Below are positions 24,203 through 33,634 of a stretch of 64,000 nt of DNA, piece after piece. The stretch is taken from positions 112,114-176,113 of the forward strand of contig NZ_ATYW01000020.1 in assembly GCF_000427885.1 (NCBI RefSeq), in the 5' to 3' direction. Position numbers and translations under genes: made by a program. This DNA is from Glycomyces tenuis DSM 44171. Its GTDB lineage: Bacteria; Actinomycetota; Actinomycetes; Mycobacteriales; Micromonosporaceae. The number at the start of each line of letters is the position of its first letter. The stretch's first letter is position 1. The notes beneath the pieces were generated by a model. It was not told where the DNA came from. It saw nothing but the letters and a program-made list of their open reading frames with translations, and ran no database searches.

Positions 24203-25465
24203 ATGACCGCCGACCAGAAGCCGCTCTCCGCCGCCTACGGAGTCCACTCCGAGGTCGGCAGGCTCCGCAAGGTCCTGGTGTGCGCCCCCGGCCTGGCGCA
24301 CCGGCGCCTGACCCCCAGCAACGCCGACAGCCTGCTGTTCGACGACGTCATGTGGGTGGAGAACGCCCAGAAGGACCACGCCGAGTTCGTCGAGCTGCTC
24401 CGCGCCCGCGGCGTCGAGGTCGTCGAGCTCCACGACGTCCTCGAGCGGACGGTGGCGATCCCCGAGGCCCGCGACTGGCTGCTCGACCGCAAGATCGTGC
24501 CGGGCCAGGTCGGCCTCGGCCTGGTCGACGCCACCCGCTCCTATCTGGAGTCGCTGCCGCCGCGGCGGCTCGCCGAGTACCTCATCGGCGGCCTCGCCGC
24601 CGCCGACCTCCCCGAGGACCTGCGGCCCGGCTACATCGCGCTCGTCCGCGAGTCGACCGGCACCCGCGAGTACCTCATGCCGCCCCTGCCGAACACGCTC
24701 TACACCCGCGACACCACGTGCTGGCTCTACGGCGGCGTCACGCTCAACCCGCTGTACTGGCCCGCGCGCCACGACGAGACGCTGCTGATGAAGGCGGTCT
24801 ACCGCTTCCACCCCGACTTCGCCGGCGCCACCGTCTGGTGGGGCGACCCGGAAGTCGACTGGGGGCAGGCCACCTTCGAAGGCGGCGACATCATGCCCGT
24901 CGGCGGCGGCGTCGTGCTCATGGGCATGAGCGAGCGCACCTCCCGCCACGCCATCACCCAGGTGGCGCGGGCGCTGTTCGAGCAGGGCGCCGCCGAGCGG
25001 GTGATCGTCGCCGGCATGCCGAAGCTCCGCGCGGCGATGCACCTCGACACCGTCTTCACCTTCGCCGACCGCGAGACGGTGACGCTCTACCCGAGGATCA
25101 TGGCGGACGTCCACGCCTTCACGTTGCGGCCCTCCGAGGCCGTCCCCGGCATCCACCTCACCGACCACGGCTCCGAGCGCTTCACGGACGTCGTGGCCGC
25201 CGCCCTCGGCCTGCGCGGGCTGCGGGTGATCGAGACCGGCGGCGACCTCTACGCCTCCGAACGCCAGCAGTGGGACTCGGGCAACAACGCCGTCGCGATC
25301 GAACCGGGCGTCGTGGTGACCTACGACCGCAACACCCAGACGAACGCGCTGCTGCGGCGGGCCGGGATCGAGGTCCTCACCATCGTCGGCGCCGAACTGG
25401 GCCGCGGCCGCGGCGGCGGGCACTGCATGACCTGCCCGATCGTCCGCGACCCCGTCGAGTACTGA
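24203..25465 (+). CDS. arcA: Arginine deiminase
   Basis: 420 aa. Converts arginine to citrulline and ammonia. The catalytic Cys is C408 in GGGHCMTCP; the EGGDIM and MHLDT segments carry the other active-site acid and His-Asp residues. GAGGAG ribosome site. No ornithine carbamoyltransferase or carbamate kinase gene follows (the next gene is convergent after 10 bp), so ATP-yielding steps would have to be encoded elsewhere. Confidence 0.93.
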   Translation: MTADQKPLSAAYGVHSEVGRLRKVLVCAPGLAHRRLTPSNADSLLFDDVMWVENAQKDHAEFVELLRARGVEVVELHDVLERTVAIPEARDWLLDRKIVPGQVGLGLVDATRSYLESLPPRRLAEYLIGGLAAADLPEDLRPGYIALVRESTGTREYLMPPLPNTLYTRDTTCWLYGGVTLNPLYWPARHDETLLMKAVYRFHPDFAGATVWWGDPEVDWGQATFEGGDIMPVGGGVVLMGMSERTSRHAITQVARALFEQGAAERVIVAGMPKLRAAMHLDTVFTFADRETVTLYPRIMADVHAFTLRPSEAVPGIHLTDHGSERFTDVVAAALGLRGLRVIETGGDLYASERQQWDSGNNAVAIEPGVVVTYDRNTQTNALLRRAGIEVLTIVGAELGRGRGGGHCMTCPIVRDPVEY

Positions 25466-25475
25466 AGCCGGGCCT

Positions 25476-26756
25476 TCATAGGTCACGCTTCGGGGCGATC
25501 GCCAGGCCGATCACGGTGACCGCCAGCGCCGCCGTCGTGTACAGCGAGATCGCCGCCGAGGAGTCGAACCAGTCGAACAGGACGATCGCGATGATCGGGG
25601 CGAGGGCGCCGCCGGGTATGCCCGCGAGCTGGTAGCCCAACGAGGTGCCCGAGTAGCGGACCTTGGTCGGGAACAGCTCGGCGATGAAGGCGGCCTGCGG
25701 CCCGTACATGGCGGCGTGCGCGATGAGCGCCACCGTGACGGCGGCGATGACGGCCCCCGTCCTCCCTGTGTCCAGCAGCGGGAAGAACACCCACGCCCAC
25801 ACCGCGGCCGTGACGGCCCCGGCGACGGCGATGCCCTTGCGTCCGAAGGTATCCGACAGGCGCCCGAACCACGGGACGAGGACGAGCTGGACCGCCGAGC
25901 CGACCACGACCGCCACCAGGCCGACGCCGTCCTCGTCGCCCAGATGCGTCAGCAGGTGGAGCGTGAAGATGTAGAAGGCCACGTCGACGCCGATGCGGGC
26001 GCAGAACGAGGCGGTCAGGGCCCGCCGGTGGGTCCGGAACACCTCGGAGAGCGGGTTCTCGGGGCGCTCCCTCTGGTGCGTGAACATCGGCGATTCGGCG
26101 ATGTTGCGCCTGATCCACAGGCCCACCAGGGCGAGCGCGGCCGAGACGAGGAACGGCAGCCGCCAGCCCCAGGTCGCGAACGCCTCGTCCGAGAGCACCA
26201 GGCCCGTGAACGCGAGCACGCCGACGGCGGCGATGTTCCCCGCGGGCACGCCGAACTGGACCCAGGCCGCCGCCAGGCCCCAGTGCCGCCGCGAGGAGTG
26301 CTCCATCGACAGCAGCACCGCGCCGCCCCACTCGCCGCCGAGGCTCAGGCCCTGCACGAACCGCAGGACCACCAGCAGCACCGGCGCCGCGGTGCCGATG
26401 GAGGCGTGGGTGGGCAGGATGCCGATGAGGAAGGTCGACATGCCCATGACCAGGAGCGTGACGGCCAGGACGTTGCGGCGCCCCACCCGGTCGCCGAGGT
26501 AGCCGAAGGCGATGCCGCCGATGGGGCGGGCGATGAAGCCGACCCCGTAGGTGGCGAAGGCCAGCAGCGTGCCGGTGGCCGGATCGGAGCCGGGGAAGAA
26601 CAGCGGCCGGAACACCAGCGCGGCGGCGGTGCCGTAGAGGAAGAAGTCGTACCACTCCAGGGAGGTCCCGAGCGCGCAGGCGCCGATGATCTCGCGCGGC
26701 GTCCGCTTCCGCGGGGGAGCGGCGGCGGTGGCGGCCGCGGCGGCGGCGGTGCTCAT
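25476..26756 (-). CDS. MFS transporter, metabolite:H+ symporter (MHS) family
   Basis: 426 aa, 12 membrane segments. GTSLEWYDFFLYG, GDRVGRR and LGGEWGGAVLL are typical of the MHS family (KgtP, ShiA, ProP, CitA). ATG overlaps the GlnH-like stop by 4 bp, so it is the last gene of the PknG operon. A dicarboxylate or 2-oxoglutarate substrate would fit that context but is not shown by the sequence. Confidence 0.87.
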   Translation of the reverse strand: MSTAAAAAATAAAPPRKRTPREIIGACALGTSLEWYDFFLYGTAAALVFRPLFFPGSDPATGTLLAFATYGVGFIARPIGGIAFGYLGDRVGRRNVLAVTLLVMGMSTFLIGILPTHASIGTAAPVLLVVLRFVQGLSLGGEWGGAVLLSMEHSSRRHWGLAAAWVQFGVPAGNIAAVGVLAFTGLVLSDEAFATWGWRLPFLVSAALALVGLWIRRNIAESPMFTHQRERPENPLSEVFRTHRRALTASFCARIGVDVAFYIFTLHLLTHLGDEDGVGLVAVVVGSAVQLVLVPWFGRLSDTFGRKGIAVAGAVTAAVWAWVFFPLLDTGRTGAVIAAVTVALIAHAAMYGPQAAFIAELFPTKVRYSGTSLGYQLAGIPGGALAPIIAIVLFDWFDSSAAISLYTTAALAVTVIGLAIAPKRDL

Positions 26757-27601
26757 TCGCACCCCTCGAACTGCGGTATGGGGAACCGCGAGAGGTCGCC
26801 CAGGACCGTCCCGGCGAACCACTGCTCGAGGAGCAGCTCGGCGGTGCTGGCCGACCCGTCGGGGCCGTCCTGGTACATCTCGGTGATGGCGCGGTTGACG
26901 GCTTCGCACCCGGCGGTGTCGCCGGGCCGCATGCCGACGCCGATGCGCTCCTGGGAGAACCGCGCCCCGACGAGCTTCGCCTCGAAGTCGGCGTCCAGCG
27001 CCAGGCCCGCGAGGCCGAGCTCGTCGGTGGCGATCGCGTCGACCTCGCCGCTGCCGACCAGCCCCATGCACTCCTCGTAGCTCTCGACGCTCCGGATGAC
27101 CGCGTCGACGCCGTGCTCCTCGGTGAGGCGGTCGATCGCGTTGGAGCCTTCGACCTCGCAGACCGTCCCGCCCTCGAGGTCGTCGAGCGTGGCGATCTCG
27201 TCGTTGTCCGCGCGCACCAGGAGGTCGAAGTGGTCGATGACGTACGGCCCGGCGAAGGCGACGCTCTGCTTGCGCTCCTGTGTGATCGAGTAGGTCGCGA
27301 TCGCGAGGTCGATCTCCCCGGACAGCAGTTTCGGCTCGCGTTCGTCGAGCTCGATCGGGACGAAGACGACGTCCTTGCCCAGCTGCTCCGCGATGTAGTT
27401 CGCCACGTCGATCTCGTAGCCGACGAACTCGCCGTCGACCTCCTCGCTGAGCAGCGTCAGGCCGTACCGCACGCCGATCCGCAGGGTGTCCTTGTCGAGG
27501 ATGGACTCCTCCTCGTCGCCGCCGCAGGCCGCCAGCGGCACCATGGCCATGGCGCACAGGGCGACCAGGGCTCGTCGGATCATGCTCCACCGTCCTCTCA
27601 T
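26753..27601 (-). CDS. glnH: Glutamate/glutamine-type solute-binding lipoprotein (GlnH-like)
   Basis: 282 aa. Lipobox PLAAC (C26 with this start), then a type II periplasmic binding fold (LRIGVRYGL, GYEIDVANYIAEQLGK, SGEIDLAIATYSIT). No ABC permease or ATPase gene is nearby. In Mycobacterium and Corynebacterium, GlnH works with the membrane protein GlnX to sense Asp/Glu and signal to PknG. Start at 27601 overlaps the upstream stop by 4 bp; an alternative ATG at 27583 exists. Confidence 0.85.
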   Translation of the reverse strand: MRGRWSMIRRALVALCAMAMVPLAACGGDEEESILDKDTLRIGVRYGLTLLSEEVDGEFVGYEIDVANYIAEQLGKDVVFVPIELDEREPKLLSGEIDLAIATYSITQERKQSVAFAGPYVIDHFDLLVRADNDEIATLDDLEGGTVCEVEGSNAIDRLTEEHGVDAVIRSVESYEECMGLVGSGEVDAIATDELGLAGLALDADFEAKLVGARFSQERIGVGMRPGDTAGCEAVNRAITEMYQDGPDGSASTAELLLEQWFAGTVLGDLSRFPIPQFEGCE

Positions 27602-28992
27602 CGGTACTCCCTCAGCCGCGGCGCGATGCCGCTGAAGGTGAACACGCCCAGCGAGACCATCGCGGCCACGAGCAGGAACGCGAACCCGGCTATGGCGTCC
27701 TCGCCCGCGGCGACGGCCGACTCGAAGCGTTCGAGGTGCCGGTCCGACAGCTCGTCGAGCGCGTCCTCGTACTCGGCGCGGGCGCCCTCGACCAGCGCGA
27801 GCCGCTCGGAGGGGCCGCCGCCCTCCTCGCGCATCGCGGCGTCGGCGAGGATGAGCGCGGTGTACGCCTCGACGAGACGCTCGCTCTCGCCCGAGCCGTC
27901 GAGGCCGTCGCCGACCAGTCCGGTGAGCTCCCCGCCCCGGCCGGTCTCGGCCAGGGCGTCCTGGTAGCGCGGCAGGCTCACCGCCTCGAGGTAGACCAGC
28001 TGCTGCGCCTTGTCGAAGTAGGTCTGCTCGTAGACGTCGGCCTCGCCCGCGTCGAGCAGGAACCTGACCCGGTCGGCGTGGAGGCCGTTGGAGATCGCCT
28101 GTGCCCGCTCCAGCGACAGCACCGCGTCGAAACCGTCCAGTTTGGCCTCGTCGAGCGCCTCGCGCTCGGTGTCGAGGACGGTGAGCCCGGTGAACAGGTA
28201 CAGCACGGCCACGGCCGTGGCGACGACGAGCGAGGGGTTGAACACGCGCCGGAATCCGCGGGCCAGGAAGACCTGGAGGGCCACCAGGAGCGCGAGCGCG
28301 GCGACCCCGGTGAGGGCCACCGCGACCAGTCCGGCGTCGATGCGCCCGGACGCGGCGTCGTAGGACTCGCGGACGATCGTCGCGTTCTCCAGGGTGAGGT
28401 TGTAGGCCTGGGGGAGGATCCGGCCGCTCATGAGCTCGGCGGCCTCCCGGTAGGCCTCCAGCACGTTCTCGGGCGGCCCCCCGGAGGCGTAGCCGCCGTC
28501 CCGCGCGAGCAGCAGCGCGACGGCGGCGAGCTGCTGGTACTCGCCCCACCGGGACATGACGGACTCGATGGTGCGCCGCTCGGCCTCGGCCGAGCCGGCG
28601 AGCCGGTGGGCCTCGAGCAGCGCGGCGGCGATGTCGCCGCGCCGCTGCTCGTAGCGGTCCATGGCGGCCTCGGCGCGGTCGGGGTCCGAGCCGCCGACGA
28701 GCAGCGCGGTGGCGACCTGCGAGTCGGCGTCGCTGAGCGCGTAGTACAGCTCGGTGGTGGCCACGACCTGCGGCCCTGAGGAGTGGCCGATGACCTCGAG
28801 CGCGTCCTCTGCGGCGCTGACGGCGTAGTAGAGCGCGCCGAACATGGCCGCCAGGGCCGCGACCACCGCCGTGGCCTGGGCGATCAGCGTCTGCGGCCCG
28901 CCGCTGCCGGGTTCGACGCCGAGCCGCGCCAAGGCGGCGGCGTCGCCGGCCGGCAGGCCCCGGCCCCCCGGGCGTTCGCGGAGCGCCGTCAT
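27598..28992 (-). CDS. GlnX-like membrane sensor protein
   Basis: 464 aa. Four predicted membrane helices: about 35-60, two in 220-275 and one at 435-455, separating two long helical extracellular regions (about 62-215 and 278-430) that resemble four-helix-bundle sensor domains. Size, topology and place next to glnH and pknG match GlnX (Rv0412c type). Probably relays GlnH ligand binding across the membrane. ATG overlaps the FHA stop. Confidence 0.75.
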   Translation of the reverse strand: MTALRERPGGRGLPAGDAAALARLGVEPGSGGPQTLIAQATAVVAALAAMFGALYYAVSAAEDALEVIGHSSGPQVVATTELYYALSDADSQVATALLVGGSDPDRAEAAMDRYEQRRGDIAAALLEAHRLAGSAEAERRTIESVMSRWGEYQQLAAVALLLARDGGYASGGPPENVLEAYREAAELMSGRILPQAYNLTLENATIVRESYDAASGRIDAGLVAVALTGVAALALLVALQVFLARGFRRVFNPSLVVATAVAVLYLFTGLTVLDTEREALDEAKLDGFDAVLSLERAQAISNGLHADRVRFLLDAGEADVYEQTYFDKAQQLVYLEAVSLPRYQDALAETGRGGELTGLVGDGLDGSGESERLVEAYTALILADAAMREEGGGPSERLALVEGARAEYEDALDELSDRHLERFESAVAAGEDAIAGFAFLLVAAMVSLGVFTFSGIAPRLREYR

Positions 28993-29528
28993 CGTCCCGC
29001 CCCGTCCTCGGCGGAGCGCTCCCGCACCGTGATCGCGGTCCAGAGGCCGATGTGGATGACCGAGTCGGGTTCGAGCCGCGTCTCGACGTTGCGTTCGAGC
29101 TTCTGCCCGTCGACGCGGGTGCCGTTGGCCGAGCCGACGTCGTGGACGGTCCAGCTGTCGCCGTCGCGTTTGAGGATCGCGTGGATCCGCCGGGAGACGC
29201 CGAGGTCGGCGGCGGGGACCTCCCCGAGGTCGATGAGCGGGCGCGGGCCCGCATCGCCCGACTCGCTCCGCCCGATGTAGACGACGTCGCGGTCCAGCGG
29301 CACGACCCGCCTGGGCGCGTGCGGCGGGAACGGGACCGGGTCGTCCCCGCCGACGCCGTTGCCGAGCCGGTCGTAGAAGGCCCGGTCCGCCTCGATCACC
29401 GCCTCGAACAGCGTCGGCTCGGTGCTGCGGCGGGTGCGGAAGTCCGGCATCTCCACGAGCACTTCGCCGCAGACGCTGCACCTGATCGGGTTGGACGAGT
29501 CGTGGCCGTTGGGGCACCGGTGGCTCAT
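28989..29528 (-). CDS. FHA-domain protein with N-terminal zinc ribbon
   Basis: 179 aa. An N-terminal CPNGH...CSVC motif (C5, H9, C17, C20) suggests a bound zinc. FHA domain at about 75-170 with the phosphothreonine-binding residues GR (86-87), SRR (112-114) and NG (135-136). It lacks the N-terminal threonine motif of GarA/OdhI, so it is not simply that protein, but it is likely to bind a phosphoprotein made by the kinase of this operon. ATGA overlap with the vWA gene. Confidence 0.85.
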   Translation of the reverse strand: MSHRCPNGHDSSNPIRCSVCGEVLVEMPDFRTRRSTEPTLFEAVIEADRAFYDRLGNGVGGDDPVPFPPHAPRRVVPLDRDVVYIGRSESGDAGPRPLIDLGEVPAADLGVSRRIHAILKRDGDSWTVHDVGSANGTRVDGQKLERNVETRLEPDSVIHIGLWTAITVRERSAEDGAGR

Positions 29529-30796
29529 TGCGTGTCTTCCTCCAGCGAGGTCGGGGTGCGGACGGTGCGGTCGGTGACCATGTGCGCCTCGAGCTCCTCG
29601 GAGCGGGTGATCCCGGCCCGGATGGTGGCGCCGCCGCGGCCGTCGAAGTCGAGGAGCCTTTCGATCTGCTCGGCCTGCTCGGCGTTGCCCACCTCGCGGG
29701 CCCCCTCCAGCGCGGTGACGAGCAGCCGGGTGGCGGCCTCCGGGGCCCGGTGGAGCCGTTCGAGGGCCTCGCGGATGTGCGCGATCCCGGTCAGCTGGGT
29801 CCGGTGGTGGACCACCGCGGGATGGAACGCGCTGCTCATGGCGGCGTCGCCGGTCCATATCGCCCGGACCGAGCCGGCCGCGACGGCCCGCTCCCGGCAG
29901 ACCAGCTCCAGCCTCGCCTGCCGCTCGAGATCCACGCCGGTGGCGGGGAACGCCGCCTCGATCAGGTACTGGCGCTCCTCGGCGCCCCAGGCCCCCAAGG
30001 GGAACGCGAGCCTCCTGGCGCCGGCCTCGCGCCCGCGGGGGAGGAGGTCGCGTTCGGTCGGGAACGCCTCCCACAGCCCGGTCACCTCGAAGCCTTTGGG
30101 GCCCTTGACGGTCAGTTCGACCTCGTCGACGGCCCTGGCCATGGCCCGGTCGGTCGCCCGGGTGAAGAACTCGGCCAGGTCGGGCAGGTCCTTGCAGTAG
30201 TTGCGGGTGCCGTGGAACAGCTGGGCGATCCGCCTGAGCTCCTCGGCGTTCCACCCGGTCCCGATGCCGACGGCGTCGCAGGTGAACCTCCCCTCGCAGT
30301 AGGCCAGGTCCGCGTCGTACCGGGCCGGATGCTGGTTGACCTGCCCGTCGGTCAGCAGCAGCACGTGGCCGATGGCGCCCGGCCGGCTCGATGCGATGTC
30401 GGCGGCGCGCCGCAGCCAGGTGCCTATCGAGGTCGCGCTGCCGATCTTCATCGCGTCGACCGCCGCGGCGGCGGCCCGCTTGTGCTCCTCGGTCCCCGCC
30501 GCGAGACGCCCGCCGCCGGGGTAGAGCTCGGTGGCGCCGGTGCCCCCGGCGATGAGCGCGAAGTGCGCGTCCTCGCGGATGGCGCCGAGCGCGGCCTTCG
30601 CCGCCCGTTTCGCCTCGGTGAACTTCGGGCCGGCCATCGACCCCGAGCGGTCGATGACGATGATCTCGGCGACCTCGGCACCGACGTCCTCGGCGGGCGC
30701 GAAGCCGACGGTGACGACGGCGTGCATCGTCGTCTCCTCCGGCGCCAGATAGGGGTTCTGGGCCACGCTGATCGCGAATCCGGTCTGCTCGGTCAA
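29525..30796 (-). CDS. von Willebrand factor type A domain protein
   Basis: 423 aa. The MIDAS motif DRSGS is at D49-S53, with LLLTDG later, so metal-dependent protein binding is likely. No signal peptide or membrane segment. The start is TTG at 30796, supported by AAGGAGGA immediately upstream; no ATG lies nearer than residue 24. Second gene of the PknG operon, 22 bp after the kinase. May serve as scaffold between kinase and sensor (inference). Confidence 0.85.
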   Translation of the reverse strand: MTEQTGFAISVAQNPYLAPEETTMHAVVTVGFAPAEDVGAEVAEIIVIDRSGSMAGPKFTEAKRAAKAALGAIREDAHFALIAGGTGATELYPGGGRLAAGTEEHKRAAAAAVDAMKIGSATSIGTWLRRAADIASSRPGAIGHVLLLTDGQVNQHPARYDADLAYCEGRFTCDAVGIGTGWNAEELRRIAQLFHGTRNYCKDLPDLAEFFTRATDRAMARAVDEVELTVKGPKGFEVTGLWEAFPTERDLLPRGREAGARRLAFPLGAWGAEERQYLIEAAFPATGVDLERQARLELVCRERAVAAGSVRAIWTGDAAMSSAFHPAVVHHRTQLTGIAHIREALERLHRAPEAATRLLVTALEGAREVGNAEQAEQIERLLDFDGRGGATIRAGITRSEELEAHMVTDRTVRTPTSLEEDTQ

Positions 30797-30818
30797 ATCG
30801 TCCTCCTTCTGCGGCGCT

Positions 30819-32999
30819 TCACAGCCAGGTCCTCGGCCGCGCCCGGTTCGCCGCGCCGACGAGCGCCCAGCGCGTCAGCGGCGAGGCGCAGCCGGCCGAG
30901 ACGCGGCGCAGCACCGCCTCGTAGGCCTGTCCGATCGCGTTGCGGGTCAGCGCCACGCCCCGCACGCTCCGCCCCGGATCCTCGGCCCCCGCTTCCACGG
31001 CCGCGAGCGCGGCCCGCCACACCTCCGCCTCGATGAGGGCGGCCCGGGCGGCGTCGAGTCCGGCGAGCTCGTCCAGGTGGGCGCCCGCCGCGACGACCGC
31101 CTCCAGGTCCGGCCTCCCGCGCACGCGCTCGGCGATGAGCGCCTGCCGGGCGTCGAGGTAGTGGCTCGACGAATGCGGCACCTCCGCCATCGCGGCCACC
31201 CGCTCGACGGCCGAGTCCGAAGTGCGGGCCAGCCCGAAGGCGGCGCTGGTGTGGTTGCGGTCGGTGCGCCAGACGGTGCGGTACAGCTCGGCCGCCCGCC
31301 GAGGCGGCGTCCCCGCCGACTCCTCGCACACGGCCAGCGCCAGCATCGGCGCGAGCTCGCCCGGCAGGCGCCGCCGCACCGCCGCGAAGTGCTCGGCGGC
31401 TTCCGCGGGGGCGCCGCCGAGTGCGGCGACGCCCCGGTACCAGTCGAGCCGCCAGTCGTCGCCGAAGTCCCCGCGCGCCCGCTCGATCTGCGCCGCCGCG
31501 TCGCGGGCGCCCAGTTCGGCGGCGAGCCGGATCCGCGCCAGCCGCGCCTCCGGGGTGGCCGGGAGCGCCTCGATGAGCTCCCGGGTCCTCGCTGCGGGCT
31601 GGAGGGCCAGCCCGACCAGGGCCGGACCGGCGAGATCGGACGGGTCGGCCACCTGCGGCACGGGCAGCACCCTGCGCGCCTCCTCGGCGCCGGGCCGGGC
31701 GAAGACGGTGTCGGCCGAGTCGGCCAGGGCGCTGGCGAGCGCGCCGCGCTCGAGTCCGAAGCGGGCGGACACGGCCGGGTAGGGCTGGCCGTCGAGTTCG
31801 GCGCGGATCTGCCGCAGCACTCCGGTCAGCTGCTCGGCCATGGCCGCGGCGGAGTCGAACCGCTCGGCGGGGTCGCGGGCGCAGGCGCGCTGGAGCAGCA
31901 GGTACAGCGACTCGTTGAAGCCCGCCGGGCGCGGCGGCAGCGGGACCTCGCGGGTCTCCCCGCCGCTCGCCTCGGCGGGCCGGAACCCGAGTGTGAGGAC
32001 GGCCAGGGTCCGGCCGACGGTGTACAGGTCCGAGGCGACGTCGGGCGGGTGGGCCCGGCCGATCTCCGGCGCGCTGTAGCCGGGGGTGCGCCAGATGTCG
32101 CCGTCGGTCCGGCCGATGCGCCGCATGGCGCCGAGGTCGATGAGCTTGAGCCGCTTGCCGAACTGGATGACGTTGGACGGCTTGAGATCGCAGTAGACCA
32201 TGCCGTTCGAGTGCAGGTAGTCGAAGGCGGACAGGATCTCCAGAGCGAACGGGATCGCCCAGTGGGCGGGCATCGTGGCGCCCCCGGCCCAGGCGGGATG
32301 GCTCAGGTCGCTCAGGGCGACGCCGCCGACGTACTCCATGACCAGGTAGTCGTGTTCGGCGCCGTCGCTCCGGTCGCGGTGCTTGACGTAGTTGTGGATG
32401 TCGACGATGTTGGGGTGGTTCACGGCGACGAGGTAGTGCCGCTCGTCGCGGGCGGCGCGCAGCGCCGCCGGGTTGGCCGGGTCGAGGAGTCCTTTGAGGA
32501 CCACCCGGCTCTCCAGGTGGTGGTCGACGGCGAGGTAGACGCCGCCGAGCCCGCCGTGCGCGATGAGGCCCTCGACCTCGTACTGCCCGGCGACGAGCTC
32601 GCCTCTGGCGAGCGTGCGCGTGAAGTCGTAGACGGCCTCGCAGGTGGGGCAGCGGCCCTTGAGCGGCGCGGGGCTCCCGTCGGCGGACCGCCCGACCTCG
32701 TGGCTGTTCGGACACCACCGGCGGCTCTCGGGCACGACGGGGTCGCTGAGCAGGTTCGAGGTCGGGTCGCTCACCGGCGCGCTCGGGACGTCGGCGAGCC
32801 CGGTGCCGAGCCGGCCGGGCACGTGGACGTCGACGGGCGCGGGCTCTACGCTCAGGGCCCGCTGCTCCGGCACCGGGGGCGGCTCGTCGACGTAGTCGGC
32901 GGCCGAGCGCCCGCACGCCTCGCACAAGCCCTCCTCGTCCAGGACGCCCTTGCCCTCCCCGGGACACTTGGGCAGGGCGCAGTAGACGACGCCGGTCAC
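30819..32999 (-). CDS. pknG: PknG-like serine/threonine protein kinase
   Basis: 726 aa. N-terminal Cys-rich segment (C7, C12, C26, C29), then CPNSH...CPTC (C96, H100, C117, C120), kinase domain about 135-400 and a helical TPR-like C-terminus. Hallmarks shared with M. tuberculosis PknG: GQYEVEGLIAHGGLGGVYLA, K169 in VVLKGLL, non-RD loop YCDLKPSN (D271) and DLG (D288) in place of DFG. In PknG the second metal site is CxxC/CxxC; here one Cys is replaced by a CPNxH pattern. GTG start. First gene of a six-gene operon with the GlnX/GlnH pair; by analogy regulates 2-oxoglutarate metabolism. Confidence 0.92.
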   Translation of the reverse strand: MTGVVYCALPKCPGEGKGVLDEEGLCEACGRSAADYVDEPPPVPEQRALSVEPAPVDVHVPGRLGTGLADVPSAPVSDPTSNLLSDPVVPESRRWCPNSHEVGRSADGSPAPLKGRCPTCEAVYDFTRTLARGELVAGQYEVEGLIAHGGLGGVYLAVDHHLESRVVLKGLLDPANPAALRAARDERHYLVAVNHPNIVDIHNYVKHRDRSDGAEHDYLVMEYVGGVALSDLSHPAWAGGATMPAHWAIPFALEILSAFDYLHSNGMVYCDLKPSNVIQFGKRLKLIDLGAMRRIGRTDGDIWRTPGYSAPEIGRAHPPDVASDLYTVGRTLAVLTLGFRPAEASGGETREVPLPPRPAGFNESLYLLLQRACARDPAERFDSAAAMAEQLTGVLRQIRAELDGQPYPAVSARFGLERGALASALADSADTVFARPGAEEARRVLPVPQVADPSDLAGPALVGLALQPAARTRELIEALPATPEARLARIRLAAELGARDAAAQIERARGDFGDDWRLDWYRGVAALGGAPAEAAEHFAAVRRRLPGELAPMLALAVCEESAGTPPRRAAELYRTVWRTDRNHTSAAFGLARTSDSAVERVAAMAEVPHSSSHYLDARQALIAERVRGRPDLEAVVAAGAHLDELAGLDAARAALIEAEVWRAALAAVEAGAEDPGRSVRGVALTRNAIGQAYEAVLRRVSAGCASPLTRWALVGAANRARPRTWL

Positions 33000-33309
33000 G
33001 GCGTCGCCCCGTTCGGACGGACGCGGGGCGGGAACGGGCGAGCTGTCGCGTTGGGCATGGCCGACTCCGGGGGTGCGGGCTGGGGATCGCCGTGACTGTC
33101 CACCCTACCGACATCGTCCCCGCCTTGCACGCCACGGCGTCGAGGGCAACCGTCACGGGCGCACGGCCCTCACCCCGGCGACCTCGAATCGGCCACAGTG
33201 AACGGACACCGTGGACCGGGCGCGGCCCGCCGCCCGCGCAGCGGAAGGAAAGGAATCGCGCGGGCGGGCGGGCCGCCGCGGTCCGGTCGGACCGGCCGGC
33301 CGCGTCTGG
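33000..33309. other. Intergenic region upstream of pknG
   Basis: 310 bp without a convincing gene. It should hold the pknG promoter; the best minus-strand -10 is TAGGGT at 33102-33107, with no good -35. At the far end a GGTCCG/CGGACC hairpin (33280-33293) follows the stop of the small minus-strand gene and may terminate it. Confidence 0.35.
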
Positions 33310-33534
33310 TCAGGCCTTGACGCTCAAATGGCGGCCGAGCAGCTCCTTCGCCCGCTCGGCACGGGTCCTGTCCTCCTCCTGGACCTCCTCCAGGAAGCGG
33401 GCGGCGTCCTCGTCGCCGTTGCCGCGCGCGTCGTCGATGTACCGCTGGATCGTCGAGGCCTCCTGAAGCGTGTGGTACAGGACGCTGACCAGGTTGTACG
33501 ACACGTCGTAGGTGCCTGTCTCGTGGTGTGTCAA
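33310..33534 (-). CDS. Small helical protein, hypothetical
   Basis: 74 aa, predicted two or three amphipathic helices rich in charged residues (YNLVSVLYHTLQEA, EEVQEEDRTRAERAKELL). Resembles short actinobacterial proteins of unknown function with a ferritin-like helical look. The start is TTG at 33534, supported by GAGGGGGGA 6 bp upstream. Not linked to the pknG operon by overlap. Confidence 0.65.
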   Translation of the reverse strand: MTHHETGTYDVSYNLVSVLYHTLQEASTIQRYIDDARGNGDEDAARFLEEVQEEDRTRAERAKELLGRHLSVKA

Positions 33535-33634
33535 CGGATGTCCCCCCTCGTGGTCGGCGCCAGCGCGCCCCGCTCTGGGACGCCGCGCCTCCGCGAAGCC
33601 GTACCCGCCGCCCCCGCGGCCTAACCGCCGACCG

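Noticed and set aside
25460..25485. GAAG/CTTC element between arcA and the MFS gene
   Set aside because: Only four paired bases; too weak to call a terminator.
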